NCBI RefSeq assembly: GCF_042186555.1
Contig: NC_133328.1
Location: 614,901,744-614,965,743 of the forward strand
DNA: 64,000 nt
Direction of reading: 5' to 3'
From: Aquarana catesbeiana
Taxonomy: Eukaryota; Chordata; Amphibia; Anura; Ranidae
Shown here: positions 32,411 through 43,741 of the stretch, piece after piece
How positions within the stretch are numbered: the stretch's first letter is position 1
How the letters are laid out: the number at the start of each line of letters is the position of its first letter
The notes under the pieces: model-generated
Seen by the model: the letters and a program-made list of their open reading frames with translations, nothing else
Databases searched by the model: none
Told to the model about the DNA's origin: nothing
Position numbers and translations under genes: made by a program

Positions 32411-33340
32411 CATGCAATCAATTTCTCTCATTCTCAGTGTAATTTGGGAGGCAGGAAACGAGATTCTTGATTCTACAGATTATATGTGGCCTTCAATGGG
32501 TTAAGAAGGTGATGTAATTAGAAATGGAAATGCCTGGGGGGACTTGGACACAGGAGGCTGCACGGCTAATTAATTCTCTCTGCCCTGGATTCTGCACTAT
32601 TTAAGGAGCTGCAGCTTTTCAATAGTTGCTGCAATGGTCACCCTGGTGAACGCTGCGTGAATTCCAGGAGTAATTAGTGCACACACACGCTTAGTTCGGA
32701 CACAGCACAGAAATACACTGGCCCTGGGACCATTGTGTATAAAAATGGCAAGGAGCTGCAGAATCTGCGATTAACAACGTTTACCAATGAGAGGAGGCCA
32801 AGGACACAAGAGAAGGGGAGAGGATTCAGAAATAGGTCATTAAACCAATACAAGGGATAGGCAGAGTTCTCACTTTGAAATTTTATTTTTAAAAATTTAC
32901 TTTTTACGTCAGGTACTGTACAAAGGACAAGAGGGCTCCAGCTCATTAGGGGTCCCCGCTGTTGCTTCTTTGCAGTTGTAGAAAGTTGGGGGTCCTTCCA
33001 TTACTTGAAAAAAAGTGAATCTGAAGCCAAAACTTCTCGGTTTACCCATTGGGTAGATTCTCCGTCTCTACCTGGCCAGGTGACCACTGTCTCAGACAGA
33101 AAGTGATGAGGAATCCAAAAAGGTTATATAATCATCACAGGAACAGTAATAAAAGGGAAAATGCTACAGTGGGGACCCCTGCACCAGTGACAACGGTTTA
33201 AGATGGAATTGCTCCTCACTTGGAGAGATTTCCTCCAGGACAGGAAGTGAAGGAAAATTTCCCCAGCTGGATGCAGAAAGCAACAAAAACCTTTTGAAAA
33301 CCAGCAAAGCCTTGGGCGTCTCTGCACTTTTAAGATATAA
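32411..33340. other. Repeat-poor island, no gene found
   Basis: 32500-32700 is complex sequence with homeobox-like taatta cores (ggctaattaattc, gagtaattagtgc). No internal repeat match or protein-like frame. Candidate for a conservation test only. Confidence 0.4.
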
Positions 33341-33816
33341 TTAAAAGAGAAGTACAGCCAAAGCTCATTTGGCTGAACTTCTCCTGTGGATCACAGGAGT
33401 GCAGTTTGTCATCTGACGTCACAGAGCCAGTCTGACGTCACAAGCCCGCTGTCGGCCGACATCACAGAGCCAGTCCAGGCTCAGGAAAGATCATGACCAT
33501 ATGGTCGGGATCCACCCACATGCCTGGACCAGGACCTGGCTCAGCCTCTCAGCAAACCGCTGAGAGCCTGAGCCAGCCGCACCTGCCCCCTCCACAGCCC
33601 AGCGCTTCAGTGAGCGTGGGGGGGGGGGGCAGAGCAGAGAGCCGGTGACTTACAGTCATCAGTTCTCTGCTCAGGGAGCTCTGAGAACCGAGCGTTCAGC
33701 TGTGTTTGATCGCTCGGTTCTCAATCTTAGAGCTGGCGGGGGAAAGATGCTGCATCCACTTAGGTAAGTATGATTGCCCAAAAAAAATAAAAAAAATTCC
33801 CATACTTCTCTTTTAA
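33341..33816 (+). mobile_element. Family O TTAA element, copy O2
   Basis: Left TTAAAAGAGAAGTACAGCC and right cccatacttctcttttaa are inverted repeats with TTAA. The body includes a local duplication (cacagagccagtc occurs twice), a G run at 33619-33630 and the gaaccgagcg/cgctcggttc hairpin shared with O1 and O3. Confidence 0.85.
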
Positions 33817-34211
33817 GTTACCTCCATGCATACCTTTCTTTTTTTGTTGTGCATGCTGTTTGACTAGGTTTAGGGATCCCCCTATACAAGGGGATCTTGA
33901 AGAGGCAGTGTAGTTTCTATTCTACACAGATTTGAAAATATATGCAACACCTCTGTATTTTTTCTACATAGGAGGTCTTTTTATAAAACAAATTTGCATA
34001 GCCATTTGTCCGGTGAATGTGCATGTAAATTTGTTTCGTGCAAATCGGACAAAAACGAATGTTCTTTAGGCTGCTGTCTCTTCTGAACAAATGTTCTTTT
34101 ATAATGGGCAGTAATAAAATACCGCATTATGGCCACTAGATGGAGCTGAGGAACATGCTAAATACATACTTTTTTTGAAACAAGAGATACAATTTAACGA
34201 GTCTAAAAAGC
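33817..34211. other. No gene; unassigned sequence
   Basis: Nothing recognised beyond short AT-rich runs. Confidence 0.4.
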
Positions 34212-34475
34212 ATGTGATCAGCACAGGGCCAATCGGCGCTGTCGAGACCAAGGGTCAGGGGACATGCAGCCTCATAGGACAGTCAGAGCAAAATGAAAAC
34301 TCCTCCTACAAGCTTTAACCAGACACTGATAGAAGTCACAAGACTACTATATACTGCTGACGAGAAAAGGTATTTAGCAGTTTATTTTTACTAAAATAAT
34401 TGCATTTCCGTGTTCTGTGTACTGTGGGAGACCAGATTTATTGAATGCAGAGTCCTGGGTTTATTAACACTTTAG
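34212..34475. mobile_element. Family M TTAA element, copy M4 (left-truncated)
   Basis: Matches M3 almost base for base (ctcctacaagctttaaccag, agaagtcacaagacta), ending tcctgggtttattaacacttta. Confidence 0.8.
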
Positions 34476-35074
34476 GAAAGACAGCATTTCTGTGCTTTTA
34501 TTCCAGGGGTGCAGGCTACTTAACACCACTATAAAAACTGCCAATTCCTTAGCACGGTTACCCATGGCAACCAATTGAAATCCATCATGAAATGATCTGA
34601 TTTAACGGGCAGTAAAGTGAATTTTGATTGGGGCTTGCAGTTTCTCTATGCTTCAGCTATGTATCTATTTCTCTGAAGTTAGCTGTATACTATAGAACAG
34701 CAAATCCTGAAGTCCCTAAATAATACACAAAATACACTTATCTAAAAGAAAATTCCCATGGAGACAAGAAGGAATGTCGGTAACAAGCTAGCAAGTGATT
34801 CACATTTGAATCAGCTAAGAAAAAGCGGCAGCAGCTGATATGTGAAACTGAGGGCTTTCTCCGCTTCTCCTCCCCAGGAAAGAAAAGCCACATCACTAGC
34901 TGCATGACAGGAAACACGATGCCATCTTGTAGCACAATACCCTGAATGAATAACTTCAGACAAAGACGCTTCCCTTAATCACATTTTCTTTGCAAGACAT
35001 AACTGAATATAGTAAAAAGATCTTTTTTAAATCACTTGGTGTGTAGTACTAATTTTTTTTTTATATAGAAACAA
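34476..35074. other. No gene; unassigned sequence
   Basis: Contains one RFX-like palindrome at 34556-34572 but no gene or recognised repeat. Confidence 0.4.
34556..34572. promoter_or_regulatory. RFX/X-box-like palindrome
   Basis: ggttacccatggcaacc fits the RFX half-site pattern GTNRCC-N(0-3)-RGYAAC with a 3-nt spacer. No gene start is visible nearby, so function is speculative. Confidence 0.25.
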
Positions 35075-35665
35075 ATTCATGGAGTTTGCATGTTCTCCCT
35101 GTAGCTACATGGGTTACCTCCAGGTATTCCAAAAGACATGCTGGTAAATTAATTGGCCCCGGACTAAATTGGCCCCAGTATGTGTATATATGAATGTGAG
35201 TTAGGGATCTTAGATTGTAAGCTCCGGGGTTCACACTAATGAGATGTGGGACACCGCATGTATTTCACACAGGAATCGCAGGATATTCCTGTGCAAATTA
35301 CATGCAGAGTGTCTCTGGGGTGCGATTTGAGCCATGGATATGTATAGCTGAAATCGCACCAAACTCGTGCAGGACCCTTTTTTGTGTCCGCACCACAATC
35401 GGATCGCATGGGTATGAACCAATCCAATTCCGCAAATAGCACTGTGTTTTGCAAACCGATTTCAGGGTGTCGTTAACTTAACATACACTCCGCAATCGGT
35501 TTTGCATGAACAGGTTGCGATTTTTATGCAGTGCGGAATCCTCTGTAAATTTGCACCGCATTCATTGTGAACCGAGGCTGAGGGCAGGGAGTGATGTGAA
35601 TGTACAATATCTATGTAAAGCATTGTGTATAGTGATGGTGCTATAGAAGTACCTGAACACCAGTG
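35075..35665 (+). repeat. tRNA-headed SINE, copy 2 (head missing), split by T6
   Basis: ggagtttgcatgttctccct, aaagacatgctggta, ttgtaagctcc then, after the MITE, gagggcagggagtgatgtga and gctatagaagtacct. Same order as the full SINE at 53474-53797. The tRNA-like head (A and B boxes) is absent. Confidence 0.8.
35226..35580. mobile_element. TTCACAC-type MITE T6 inside SINE copy 2
   Basis: The left ggggttcacactaatgag and right cattgtgaaccgaggctg are inverted repeats. The SINE context on both sides fixes the borders to within a few bases. The body contains repeated GGATCGCAT/ATGCGATCC-type tokens. Confidence 0.8.
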
Positions 35666-35684
35666 CAACCTAGTATCTATTTTA

Positions 35685-36019
35685 GGGCTTGTTCACATCA
35701 CAAAAACGTCTCCAGATGCTTTTCTGCATGCACGTTTTTGGGGCATTTTGTGTGTGCTCCGGAGCATTTTAGATGTTTTTTTTTCTTCCTTCCTCTTCCT
35801 GTTTTTTTTCTCACTGTACTGGGGTCCGGTGCGTTTTTGATGAGTTTTACCGCATTCCAGTACAGTTCTGTGCAGGAAAAATGCAGTTCTACTTTTTTTT
35901 CTGGAACTGCAAACGCTGGTGTGAACTGCCATTGAAAACCATGTAACCTACTTTCATTGCGTTTTTGATGCAGAAAAAAAAAAAAAGCGCACTAGAACGC
36001 ATGTAGTGTAAACTACCCT
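35685..36019. mobile_element. TTCACA-type MITE T7
   Basis: The left GGGCTTGTTCACATCAC and right GTGTAAACTACCCT are inverted, with TA at 35683-35684 and 36020-36021. Shares the agatgcttttctgca body with T8 at 63591-63940, so these two are one family. Confidence 0.75.
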
Positions 36020-36021
36020 TA

Positions 36022-36359
36022 GGCCCCCTTTACACAGCCCTTTAGCTGCATCCACCAGATTCCAGCGGCAATGACCAGTGGATCCTTGTGGCCGGAATCA
36101 CACGTGCATGCGAACAGCAGCCACTCAGTCTATATAAACCAATGACAGGCTGACCACGTCCATGCTCAGACATCTGTCCCTAAACTCCATGATGCACGGC
36201 TACATGCAAACAGCAGCGGCCACTGTCAGCCTGTCATTAGTTTATATAGGCCATGTGGCCGCTGCTTTTGCATGCACCTGCGAGTCCAGCAGAAAGAATT
36301 TGCGGATTCTTCTCACTGGAATCTGGTGAATGTAGCCATACTGCCCCTATGAAGGAGGC
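36022..36359. mobile_element. TTACAC-type MITE T16
   Basis: Starts ggccccctttacacagccc directly after the TA of T7. Ends ctatgaaggaggct directly before the TTAA of W. The interior carries long inverted arms (ccaccagattccagcggc / actggaatctggtgaatg; gtctatataaaccaatgaca / gtcattagtttatatagg). Confidence 0.7.
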
Positions 36360-36782
36360 TTAAAGCTGAAGTTCAGGGATGAATTTTATTGCAGTGTTAC
36401 AATGAACCAATGAAAATATGCATATTTCGTACTTGTGGAAACTGCAAATCGCTGTAGTAGTCATTGCTATTACAGTGATAGCCTTGATCTCCCAAGGTCC
36501 AGTACCGAGCAGCTGGCCTTCTGCATAGTAACCACAGGGGGTCGCTCTTTGGCACTGCTGACATTCACAGAACGCCTTGTATTTTTTTTCAATAATTTTT
36601 CAATAAAAAGAAAACAAACATTTTTAGTTTATCTGAACTTGCATGTTTATGACTATGAAAATGAGAAAGAGGAAAGGCATTGCCAAGTTATGAGAGAGGG
36701 AAAGCACTTCCAACCTTGGTTAGCTTGGGGAAAACGACATATATTGGTAATGAAAATCCACTTCAGGTGACCGCTACTTTAA
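36360..36782. mobile_element. TTAA element W
   Basis: Starts TTAAAGCTGAAGTTCAGGG and ends CACTTCAGGTGACCGCTACTTTAA-type sequence (last TTAA at 36779). Frames inside are not protein-like. Confidence 0.5.
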
Positions 36783-37161
36783 AGAACATCTCTTTACATC
36801 CAGTGACCAGTCACAGTCTGTTGGTAGCCACTATACATGGGGACTATGGTCTGATCTGGCCTTTAACAGCACTCTCAGGTCCATGGTAACTGTTAGTTTT
36901 TATTTTCTAATTTGTGAGTTGTGCCATCAGGTTATTTTCAGGAGTTCACACCTCCACCAGATAAGATATCTTCTTCCTTTTCAGAGTAAACACAACAACA
37001 AACAGCAGTGTTCATGTTGGGTGTGCAGAGCAATTGCCCATAAAGATTGCTTGTTATAATCTTTTATACAGGAAGCTGCACTGATAAGATATATCACAGC
37101 CATAGCCATAAGAATAAGTGGTTTCCAGGCACGCTACATTTGTGATAAGCACATTCCTTCT
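36783..37161. other. No gene; unassigned sequence
   Basis: No internal repeat match and no coding signal recognised. Confidence 0.4.
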
Positions 37162-37169
37162 TTGTAGAG

Positions 37170-37592
37170 CAAGAGTCTCCAAACTTTCTAAACAAAGGGC
37201 CGCTTTATTGTCCTTTAGACCTTAGGTGGGGCTGGACTGTGGCCAGTGAGAGTACAAAATGCCTTGGAGTCAATGGGAGAAAACAATGCCCCATCATTGG
37301 TGTCAGTGGGAGGAATAAAGCCCCATCATTGATGTCAGTGGGAGGAATAAAGCCCCATCATTGGTGTCAGTGGGAGGAATAAAGCCCCATCATTGATGTC
37401 AGTGGGAGGAATAAAGCCCCATCATTGGTGTCAGTGGGAGGAATAAAGCCCCATCATTGATGTCAGTGGGAGGAATAAAGCCCCATCATTGATGTCAGTG
37501 GGAGGAATAGTGCCCCATCATTGGTGTCAGTGGGAGGAATAATGCCCCAAGGACCAGATAAAAGGCAGAGGGCCGCAGTTTGGAGACCACTG
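37170..37592. mobile_element. hAT-type element with perfect 8-bp TSD and minisatellite core
   Basis: Begins CAAGAGTCTCCAAACTTTC, ends GGCCGCAGTTTGGAGACCACTG-like (inverted). Flanked by identical ttgtagag at 37162-37169 and 37593-37600. The core is a 32-bp tandem repeat. No transposase. Confidence 0.95.
37290..37552. repeat. 32-bp minisatellite
   Basis: About eight units of tgtcagtgggaggaataaag plus ccccatcattg(a/g). The base after cattg alternates G and A through most of the array (G,A,G,A,G,A,A,G), implying a 64-bp higher-order unit. Confidence 0.95.
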
Positions 37593-37600
37593 TTGTAGAG

Positions 37601-38661
37601 GATCCTAAAGTGATGATCCACTTTCGTTTTTGTATAAATGGAGGTGGCATTATCATTCACAACTCAGGTGAGATTGCTCTCAGATGTACCCACCTGTCAT
37701 TACTGCATGAGCATCTTTTCAGGTTGGATAGATTTTTACAATTTAGTGCGTGGGTCGTCAACCCATCGATCGCATGCAGGTGATGGGTAGATCAACCAAC
37801 CCCCTAGAACCTGGAGAGGAGGGGTGGCAGAATTTTATGGAACTGATCAGCTCCCTACCTGCAGCTGCTGAAAGCCTGCTCGTCTCCGAATCCTGCCTGC
37901 ATTCAGTGGCTGCAGGGAGGAAAATACAGCCATCTGTTCCACTAAATGCCGGCCCCCCGCCGTCCTTTCCTACTCAGGTCCCTCCTTTTTTTTCCCACTT
38001 GTCCAGCCCCTCTATGTGCTTACCGCCGCCCCCCCCCCCCCCCTTTCCCCCCGAATCACTTCCGGCTCCCCCCTCTCCTCTTCCACTGGCAGCTGCGGGT
38101 GATGTTTTAGGGGGAATATGTAAATTTACCGGCCCCTTCCTTTTCTCAATGAACACGGTCAGTGATCGGCGCTGATAACTGTCTGTGTTCATTCGCAGCT
38201 GAGTCATAGTGAATTGTGTTTACTATGCTTCAGTTCATGAATGAATGGCAAGCAGCTCCGCACAGAGCACTTTCATTTCATTCACTGTCCTGCAGAGAAA
38301 GGGACTGGGGAATCTCTGTCCTCAGTCCCTTTCTCTATTTCAAAAGTGAGACATCAGGGTTCTGATATTTCACCAAAGCCCCCCGATGGGGCTCCTAAAA
38401 AAAAGTAAAAAATAATAAAAATGTTTTAAAAAAGAATACAAATAAAAAACTACTGACATTGTGCACTGCTCTAATGACATGGTTCACTTCCCTACTGACA
38501 CCATCCACTGCTCTAGCAACTGACCCTGTCCACTTTTAAGGTAGGCTAAGTTTCTATCTTTACAGCGTCATTTGTTTTATTATATTTTTTAAAGTTTTCC
38601 TTACTATTTAGTTAGGCCTTCTGATTAATTTCTTAATTTAAAAAATGTTGCCTTCCCCTGA
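37601..38661. repeat. Unclassified repeat-like sequence, no gene
   Basis: 37745-37800 (gtgggtcgtcaaccc ... gatgggtagatcaacc) looks like a hAT terminus without a matching partner. C-run at 38028-38042. 38145-38200 contains an inverted pair aatgaacacggtcagtgatc / gataactgtctgtgttcatt. AT-rich A runs follow. No protein. Confidence 0.45.
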
Positions 38662-38716
38662 TGTAGAGAAATAGAGCTGCACCCAGAAGGTTTTTTACCT
38701 TAATGAAGAGAATGCA

Positions 38717-39485
38717 TTAAAGAGGAAGTACCTTTAGGTAAGCCTATAATAAGGCTTACCTATCGGTACTGTAAATATAACCTAAACTTGCACTGTTTAG
38801 GAGAGATTTACTGTATACCCCGCCGATGACGTCATCGGAGCATGCGCTCTCAAGGAACCGCTGCCCATGCCGTTTCTTCAGAGCCGAGTCCAGTGGCTCC
38901 TGCACACATGCACAGGAGTTAACGACATCGTGGCTCCGGCCACTCACAGCGCCTGTGCCCGCGAACCCAGAAGATGTGAGCCGTCTCAGCGGGGGGCTTC
39001 GTTCTAAGGTAAGTACTTCATAATAAGTTATAATAGCTCAATATGCCTTTGTCTAATGCCGCGTACACATGAGCGGACTTTGACCGGACTGGTCCGACGG
39101 ACCGAATCCGGCGGACAATCCGACCGTGTGGGGGCTCCATCGGACCTGCAGCGGACTTTTTCGGTCGAAAATCTGACGGACTTTAGATTTAGAACATGTT
39201 TCAAATCTTTCCGACGGACTCGAGTCCGGTCAAAAAGTCCGCTCGTCTGTATGCTAGTCCGACGGACTAAAACCCACGCTAGGGCAGCTATTGGCTACTG
39301 GCTATCAACTTCCTTATTTTAGTCCGGTGTACGTCATCACGTACGAATCCGTTGGACTTTGGTGTGATCGTGTGTGGGCAAGTCCTTCGTTCGAAAGTCT
39401 GTTGGAAGTCCGGCAAAAGTCTGTCGGAAAGTCCGGTCGTAAAGTTCGCCCGTGTGTACGCGGCATTACAGGTTTTTTACAACCT
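38717..39485. mobile_element. Family D element, copy D2, containing U2
   Basis: Starts TTAAAGAGGAAGTACC at the hairpin TTAA of B8. It shares aataaggcttacct, catgcgc, acgacatcgtggctccggcc and aagtacttcataata with D1. Its tail (acaggttttttacaacc) is cut where O3 begins. Confidence 0.7.
39056..39466. mobile_element. Family U TA MITE, copy U2
   Basis: Ends ATGCCGCGTACACATGAG and CGTGTGTACGCGGCAT are inverted repeats flanked by TA at 39054-39055 and 39467-39468. The uninterrupted D1 sequence shows the empty site. The body consists of GTCCGACGGAC-like tokens in both directions. Confidence 0.9.
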
Positions 39486-39942
39486 CTATAAAAGAGGTAT
39501 GGGTTTGGGGGTTATTACAGATTAATACTTACCTAGGTGGATGCAGCATCGGACTGACGGACCAGCGTCTTTGCACTGAGAACCAAGCCACTGAACACAG
39601 CCAGTGGCTCGGTTCTCTCAAGTCCCCGAGCAGAGAGCTGCTGCCTGTTATTCAGCAGCTCTCCTGCTCTGCTCCTCCACGCTCACTGGAGCTGTGGAGG
39701 GGAGCAGTCATCTCAGCGGCTCACTGAGTGGCTGAGACGGCTATCAGTCCAGGCATCTGGAGGATCCAGACTCCCAGAAAGGGGATGACATGGTGTCTGG
39801 ACTGATATTGGGGACGTCAGCAGAGAGCGGACTTCAGTCCACCCTCTGCTGAAAACGGGTCAAAGGAGTGCAAAACGAATTGCACTGCTGTGACCCATAG
39901 GAGAGGCCCAGCCAAACGAGCTCAGGCTGGACTTCTCCTTTA
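39485..39942 (-). mobile_element. Family O TTAA element, copy O3 (reverse)
   Basis: The left taaaagaggtatgggtttgg and right gctggacttctcctttaa are the two O termini. Contains the gagaaccaagccac/gtggctcggttctc hairpin and cagtccaccctctgctga, as in O4. Confidence 0.8.
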
Positions 39943-39975
39943 AGGTACAAAACCTTCAGCCTTCAGAACCACTTC

Positions 39976-41213
39976 AATATATGAAATCAACTGTAATTGT
40001 GCACTTGTACTCCTTTCCCTTCCTTAACTCATCAGCTTTACAAAATGATTGTTATGTGATGACCCAGTCTCACCGCAAAATGATTATTTAAAGAAAGAAA
40101 GCAAATGTTAATGTCTGCTGTTAGAACCACAAATGCATCAGCTAGGATAGCAATGCACTTAGCTGGTGCATCAGCAGAGACCTTCATTGCTGATCCCTCT
40201 TCTTTTATTTCCTGTGATGTCAAACCAAAATAGACTTAATTCAATTATCATAAACTGGACCATGAGACTGCACAACTTGTTAAATAAATTAGGTAGATAT
40301 TTTGTTTACTGGAACGTACAGACCTAAAATAATGGCAAGCAAACAAAAAACTCTTCATACTGAGAGTCAGTAGAGGGCAGATGCGTCTCCTCAGCTGGAT
40401 TGTTGGACTGCAAAAAAAAAAAGTGTAGATTTGATTAAGCGATGTGTCTCATGACTCGGACTTTCTTTACTCAGGGCAGTTCTGACAGAAATGAAGTGCC
40501 ACGCAGTGTGAGGCAAGTAAATACATTGGAATTCCCAGGTCCAGACTGGCCACCGGCCAATTTTGGCATTACCCAAAGGTTTGGTCTTTTATGAGAAACG
40601 TTGTGGGCTGTGTGAACTTCTGTGGGCTGAAACAGTCATTACAAAGCTACCAAACACCATAAGGTGGCCTACTGATAAGTGTATGCACTGGGGGGAAATA
40701 TAGAGATATGACTTGCAGAAAAGCTGTGTTCACTGCTTCCTTGGCTGATCTGAAGTATAGTTTTGACAGATTAAAAAAGTCTCAGTCAAACAGTTGAATA
40801 CAGAGCTTACATACATACATACGTATGTACATGGGAGCTTTTTTACCCCCCAAAAGCTTTTGTATTTCTGCCCATCCAGTCCTAAGATTTACAGACAGAG
40901 GAACATGATGAATGACACCATAAACAGTCAAAGAATACAGCGGTGTCCTTTCTTCATGTACAGCCTGCTGAAAGAGCAGCAGGAGATGAACTTATGTCTC
41001 TTTCCTCCTCAATTTCCTCTCTCCACCTATCAGTACATTCCTTGTCAACATATTTCCAAGTAGCACACATGATTAGCTCTGGGTCATGCCCATGAATACT
41101 ACATACAGGGTATTGTAAGAGGCTAATTTCAGGTCAAATTCAAATACTTATGCCAGCTGCATTAGAAAAATATATTATTTAAGAGCAGCCCATAGTAAAA
41201 ATTACTTTGACGT
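39976..41213. other. Repeat-poor island, no gene found
   Basis: No internal repeat match. Contains a palindromic tacatacgtatgta at about 40806-40830. No protein-like frame. Confidence 0.4.
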
Positions 41214-42193
41214 TTAATACCAGTGTTATGGCAGCAGCTAGTTGCCATAACCCCCCAGTATCATTTTTTTTACTATGGGCAGTTCTCTGTAAGATAAAAG
41301 TGGTCCCGCGGGCGGATCCTCCGCAGAATCACTTTTAGAAGCGGCGGGAGATGTGCTCCTTATCCCACCACTTCCTGGTTGTTCCCGGGGTTACCGGACC
41401 CATCGGTAAAGCTCGGGAGTGATCCCATGTGACCGTTTGCTGGGCAGGAAGACAGACGAAGATGCCCACCACTTGTTTCTATGCCATTGGAGAAGCGAAG
41501 CAACGTCTGATGTCACTTCTGGTTCTCAGGCCAAAACATATACTTTTTTTTTTTTTTTTTACGTAAAAATGCAAAAAAATATATATTTTTTTCTTTTGCT
41601 TTTAAAGGCAAGGGAGAGATTTTTGACCCCAGATCTCTCATCCTTATTGCTATTACAAAGGATGTTTACATTCCTTGTAATAGGAATAAAAGTGATAAAA
41701 AAAAATTAAGGGACAGTATAAAAATAAAATAAAAATAAATAAAAAATGTATTGCGCACCATTCCCTCCGTGCTCGCACGCAGAAGCGACTGCATATGTAA
41801 GCCGCGTCCACCTATGTAAAATGGTGTTCAAACCCCACATGAGGTATCACCGCGATCGTTCGAGCGAGAGAAATAATTCTAGCGCAAGACCTCCTCTGTA
41901 ACTCTAAACAGGTAACCTGTAAAAAGTTTTAACGTGTCACCCATGGAGATTTTTAAGTAGCGCCTTTTTTCAGCATTCCACAAGCATGCGCAATTTAAAA
42001 GCATGACATGTTAGGTATCTATTTACTCGGCGTAACATCATCTTTCACATTATACAAAAAATGAGGGTAACTATTGTGCTTTGTTTTTTTTTTTGTTTTT
42101 TAAATTCAGGTTGAAAGACCGCTACGCAAACACTGTGCGACATAAATTATAAATAAGAAAAATACTGCCATTTTATTCTCTAGGGTCTCTGCT

Positions 42194-42198
42194 AAAAA

Positions 42199-42252
<54 letters not shown>

Positions 42253-42395
42253 AGGGAGAGGGAGAGGGAGAGGGAGAGGGAGAGGGAGAGGGAGAGGGAG
42301 AGGGAGAGGGAGAGGGAGAGGGAGAGGGAGAGGGAGAGGGAGAGGGAGAGGGAGAGGGAGAGGGAGAGGGAGAGGGAGAGGGAGAGGGAGAGGGA

Positions 42396-42438
<43 letters not shown>
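42194..42438. repeat. 245-nt uninterrupted homopurine tract, (GA)n(GGGAGA)n(GA)n
   Basis: An A run, then about 20 GA units, about 27 GGGAGA units, then about 18 GA units, with no pyrimidine in 245 nt on the plus strand. Roughly symmetric in layout. Lies at the position where S3 and S5 carry other repeats. Confidence 0.98.
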
Positions 42439-42440
<2 letters not shown>

Positions 42441-42456
42441 TTTAGGTTTCTAAGTA

Positions 42457-42850
42457 ATGCCGGCCATACACGGTTCTAATTTCGAAAATTGCATCAAAGA
42501 ATTTTTGTACGAATTTCACACCATTAGTGAGCTGCAACAACGGCCGATTTTTTGTGCGGCAATATCACATTTGAGGAATCGGACATGTTGGAAATTTTTT
42601 GAAAAACAAACGATTTTCTAATCAATGATGGGAGAATCGTGCGAGAAATGTAAGAAGAAAAGAAAATTTACAGAGAGAAAAGAAGATTCCCGCCCACGAA
42701 AATTCTTTTATGTAGCAACATGAGGTGAAATTGAAGGCTTGGTTGGCCGAATTTCAAAAATCAATGGTGTCATCATCGGATCACAAAAAAAACAAACTTT
42801 CTGATTTTGAAAAGAAAATTCGTTCGAAATTCGACCATGTATGGCCTGCT
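42457..42850. mobile_element. Family I MITE, copy I3, with TA duplication
   Basis: Ends ATGCCGGCCATACACGG and CCATGTATGGCCTGCT. TA duplicated at 42455-42456 and 42851-42852. The S5 and S3 sequence (ctaagtaattatctagc-like) shows the empty site. Body AT-rich with aattcg/cgaatt tokens in both orientations. Confidence 0.9.
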
Positions 42851-42924
42851 TAATTTTCTAGCAAAAAATATTAATTTAAACTTGTAAACAAAGTTCCAGA
42901 AAGGGCCTGGTCAGCAAGTGTTTA

Positions 42925-43475
42925 ATGGCGCATTAATGAATACAGAGCTCTATCAATCTGTGTCTTTTATATCTGTCTGGTGTTTAGCTTAGGTATAATG
43001 GTACCCAATACTGCCAGCTTGCTATTGCCCATAAATAGTAATTTAGGCAGTATTTCCCACAGATAGGTGCAATGTGCAGCCCAATTTTAAGAAAAAAAAC
43101 AAAAACAAGTCTATAAATTAGCTAAATGTTGCCAATTGTGAAGAACTAGTTGCAGCACAAGAACATATACATGGTGCAGATTCAGGAGGCATGCAAAGCT
43201 CGGGTATGGTATGGACTGAAGGCGAGTATAGTTCCACTTTTAAGTGGAAATGCAGGGGCTTTTTTTTTTTTTTTTTTTTCCTTAACAGACTATAAAGCAG
43301 GCAGGCTATTATTGCAGAAGAGACATGTAATCCTCATTTTCATAGAGTCAGATATATTTAAAAACAAATACAGTCACATGAGTAAAACTAAGATCCTTTT
43401 GTTTAAGCTATGTGAATTGAGTCTTCTGTACCTTAAACTGCCTTACAATGGTTCATTCAAAGCCCAGACCACAAT
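42925..43475. other. No gene; unassigned sequence
   Basis: T run at 43260-43279. No repeat match or coding signal recognised. Confidence 0.4.
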
Positions 43476-43477
43476 TA

Positions 43478-43739
43478 AGGTCACATTCACACCATACCAC
43501 TCATTATAAGAAGCATCTTGAGCCATACGTGTTTTGCAATGTATGGTAACATAACAAAGAGTGTTGCAGTGTTTTAAATGCACCTCCACAGTGCGCCGCA
43601 ATGCATTTCCTTTATAGTGCAGCACACAGATGTGTCTTTGCTCAGTGCTTTACCAATATAATATTGTGCAGTACATATTTTATGTGCATTGATGACAGAC
43701 CAATTTTTTCTGCACTTTGCATGATCTGTGAATGGGACC
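43478..43739. mobile_element. TTCACAC-type MITE T18
   Basis: The left AGGTCACATTCACACC and right CTGTGAATGGGACC are inverted, with TA on both sides (43476-43477, 43740-43741). Confidence 0.7.
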
Positions 43740-43741
43740 TA

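Larger units (their letters stand above)
38662..39975 (+). mobile_element. Family B element B8, split at its hairpin by D2 and O3
   Basis: The left part has gcacccagaaggttttttac and ccttaatgaagagaatgca. The right part resumes at 39939 with TTAAggtacaaaaccttcagc and cttcagaaccacttcaa. In intact B copies these halves join as the hairpin attaaggt...aaaaccttc. The left portion of B8 beyond about 38662 is missing or unrecognisable. Confidence 0.7.
41214..42924 (-). mobile_element. Family S TTAA element, copy S4 (reverse)
   Basis: The left ttaataccagtgttatggca and right ggtcagcaagtgtttaa. Shares ggtatctatttactcgg, catcatctttcacattatac and tctgtaactctaaacaggta with S5 and, inverted, S3. Contains a 245-nt purine tract and the I3 MITE. 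Non-coding. Confidence 0.8.

Noticed and set aside
32052..32415. 4-6 bp target duplication around the LTR-like repeat
   Set aside because: Flanks acatc and catgc do not match, and neither do those of the second copy; I could not support a duplication.
37750..38175. A 141-codon Pro-rich open frame
   Set aside because: Driven by a C-rich tract at 38028-38054 and repeat-like flanks; no homology recognised.
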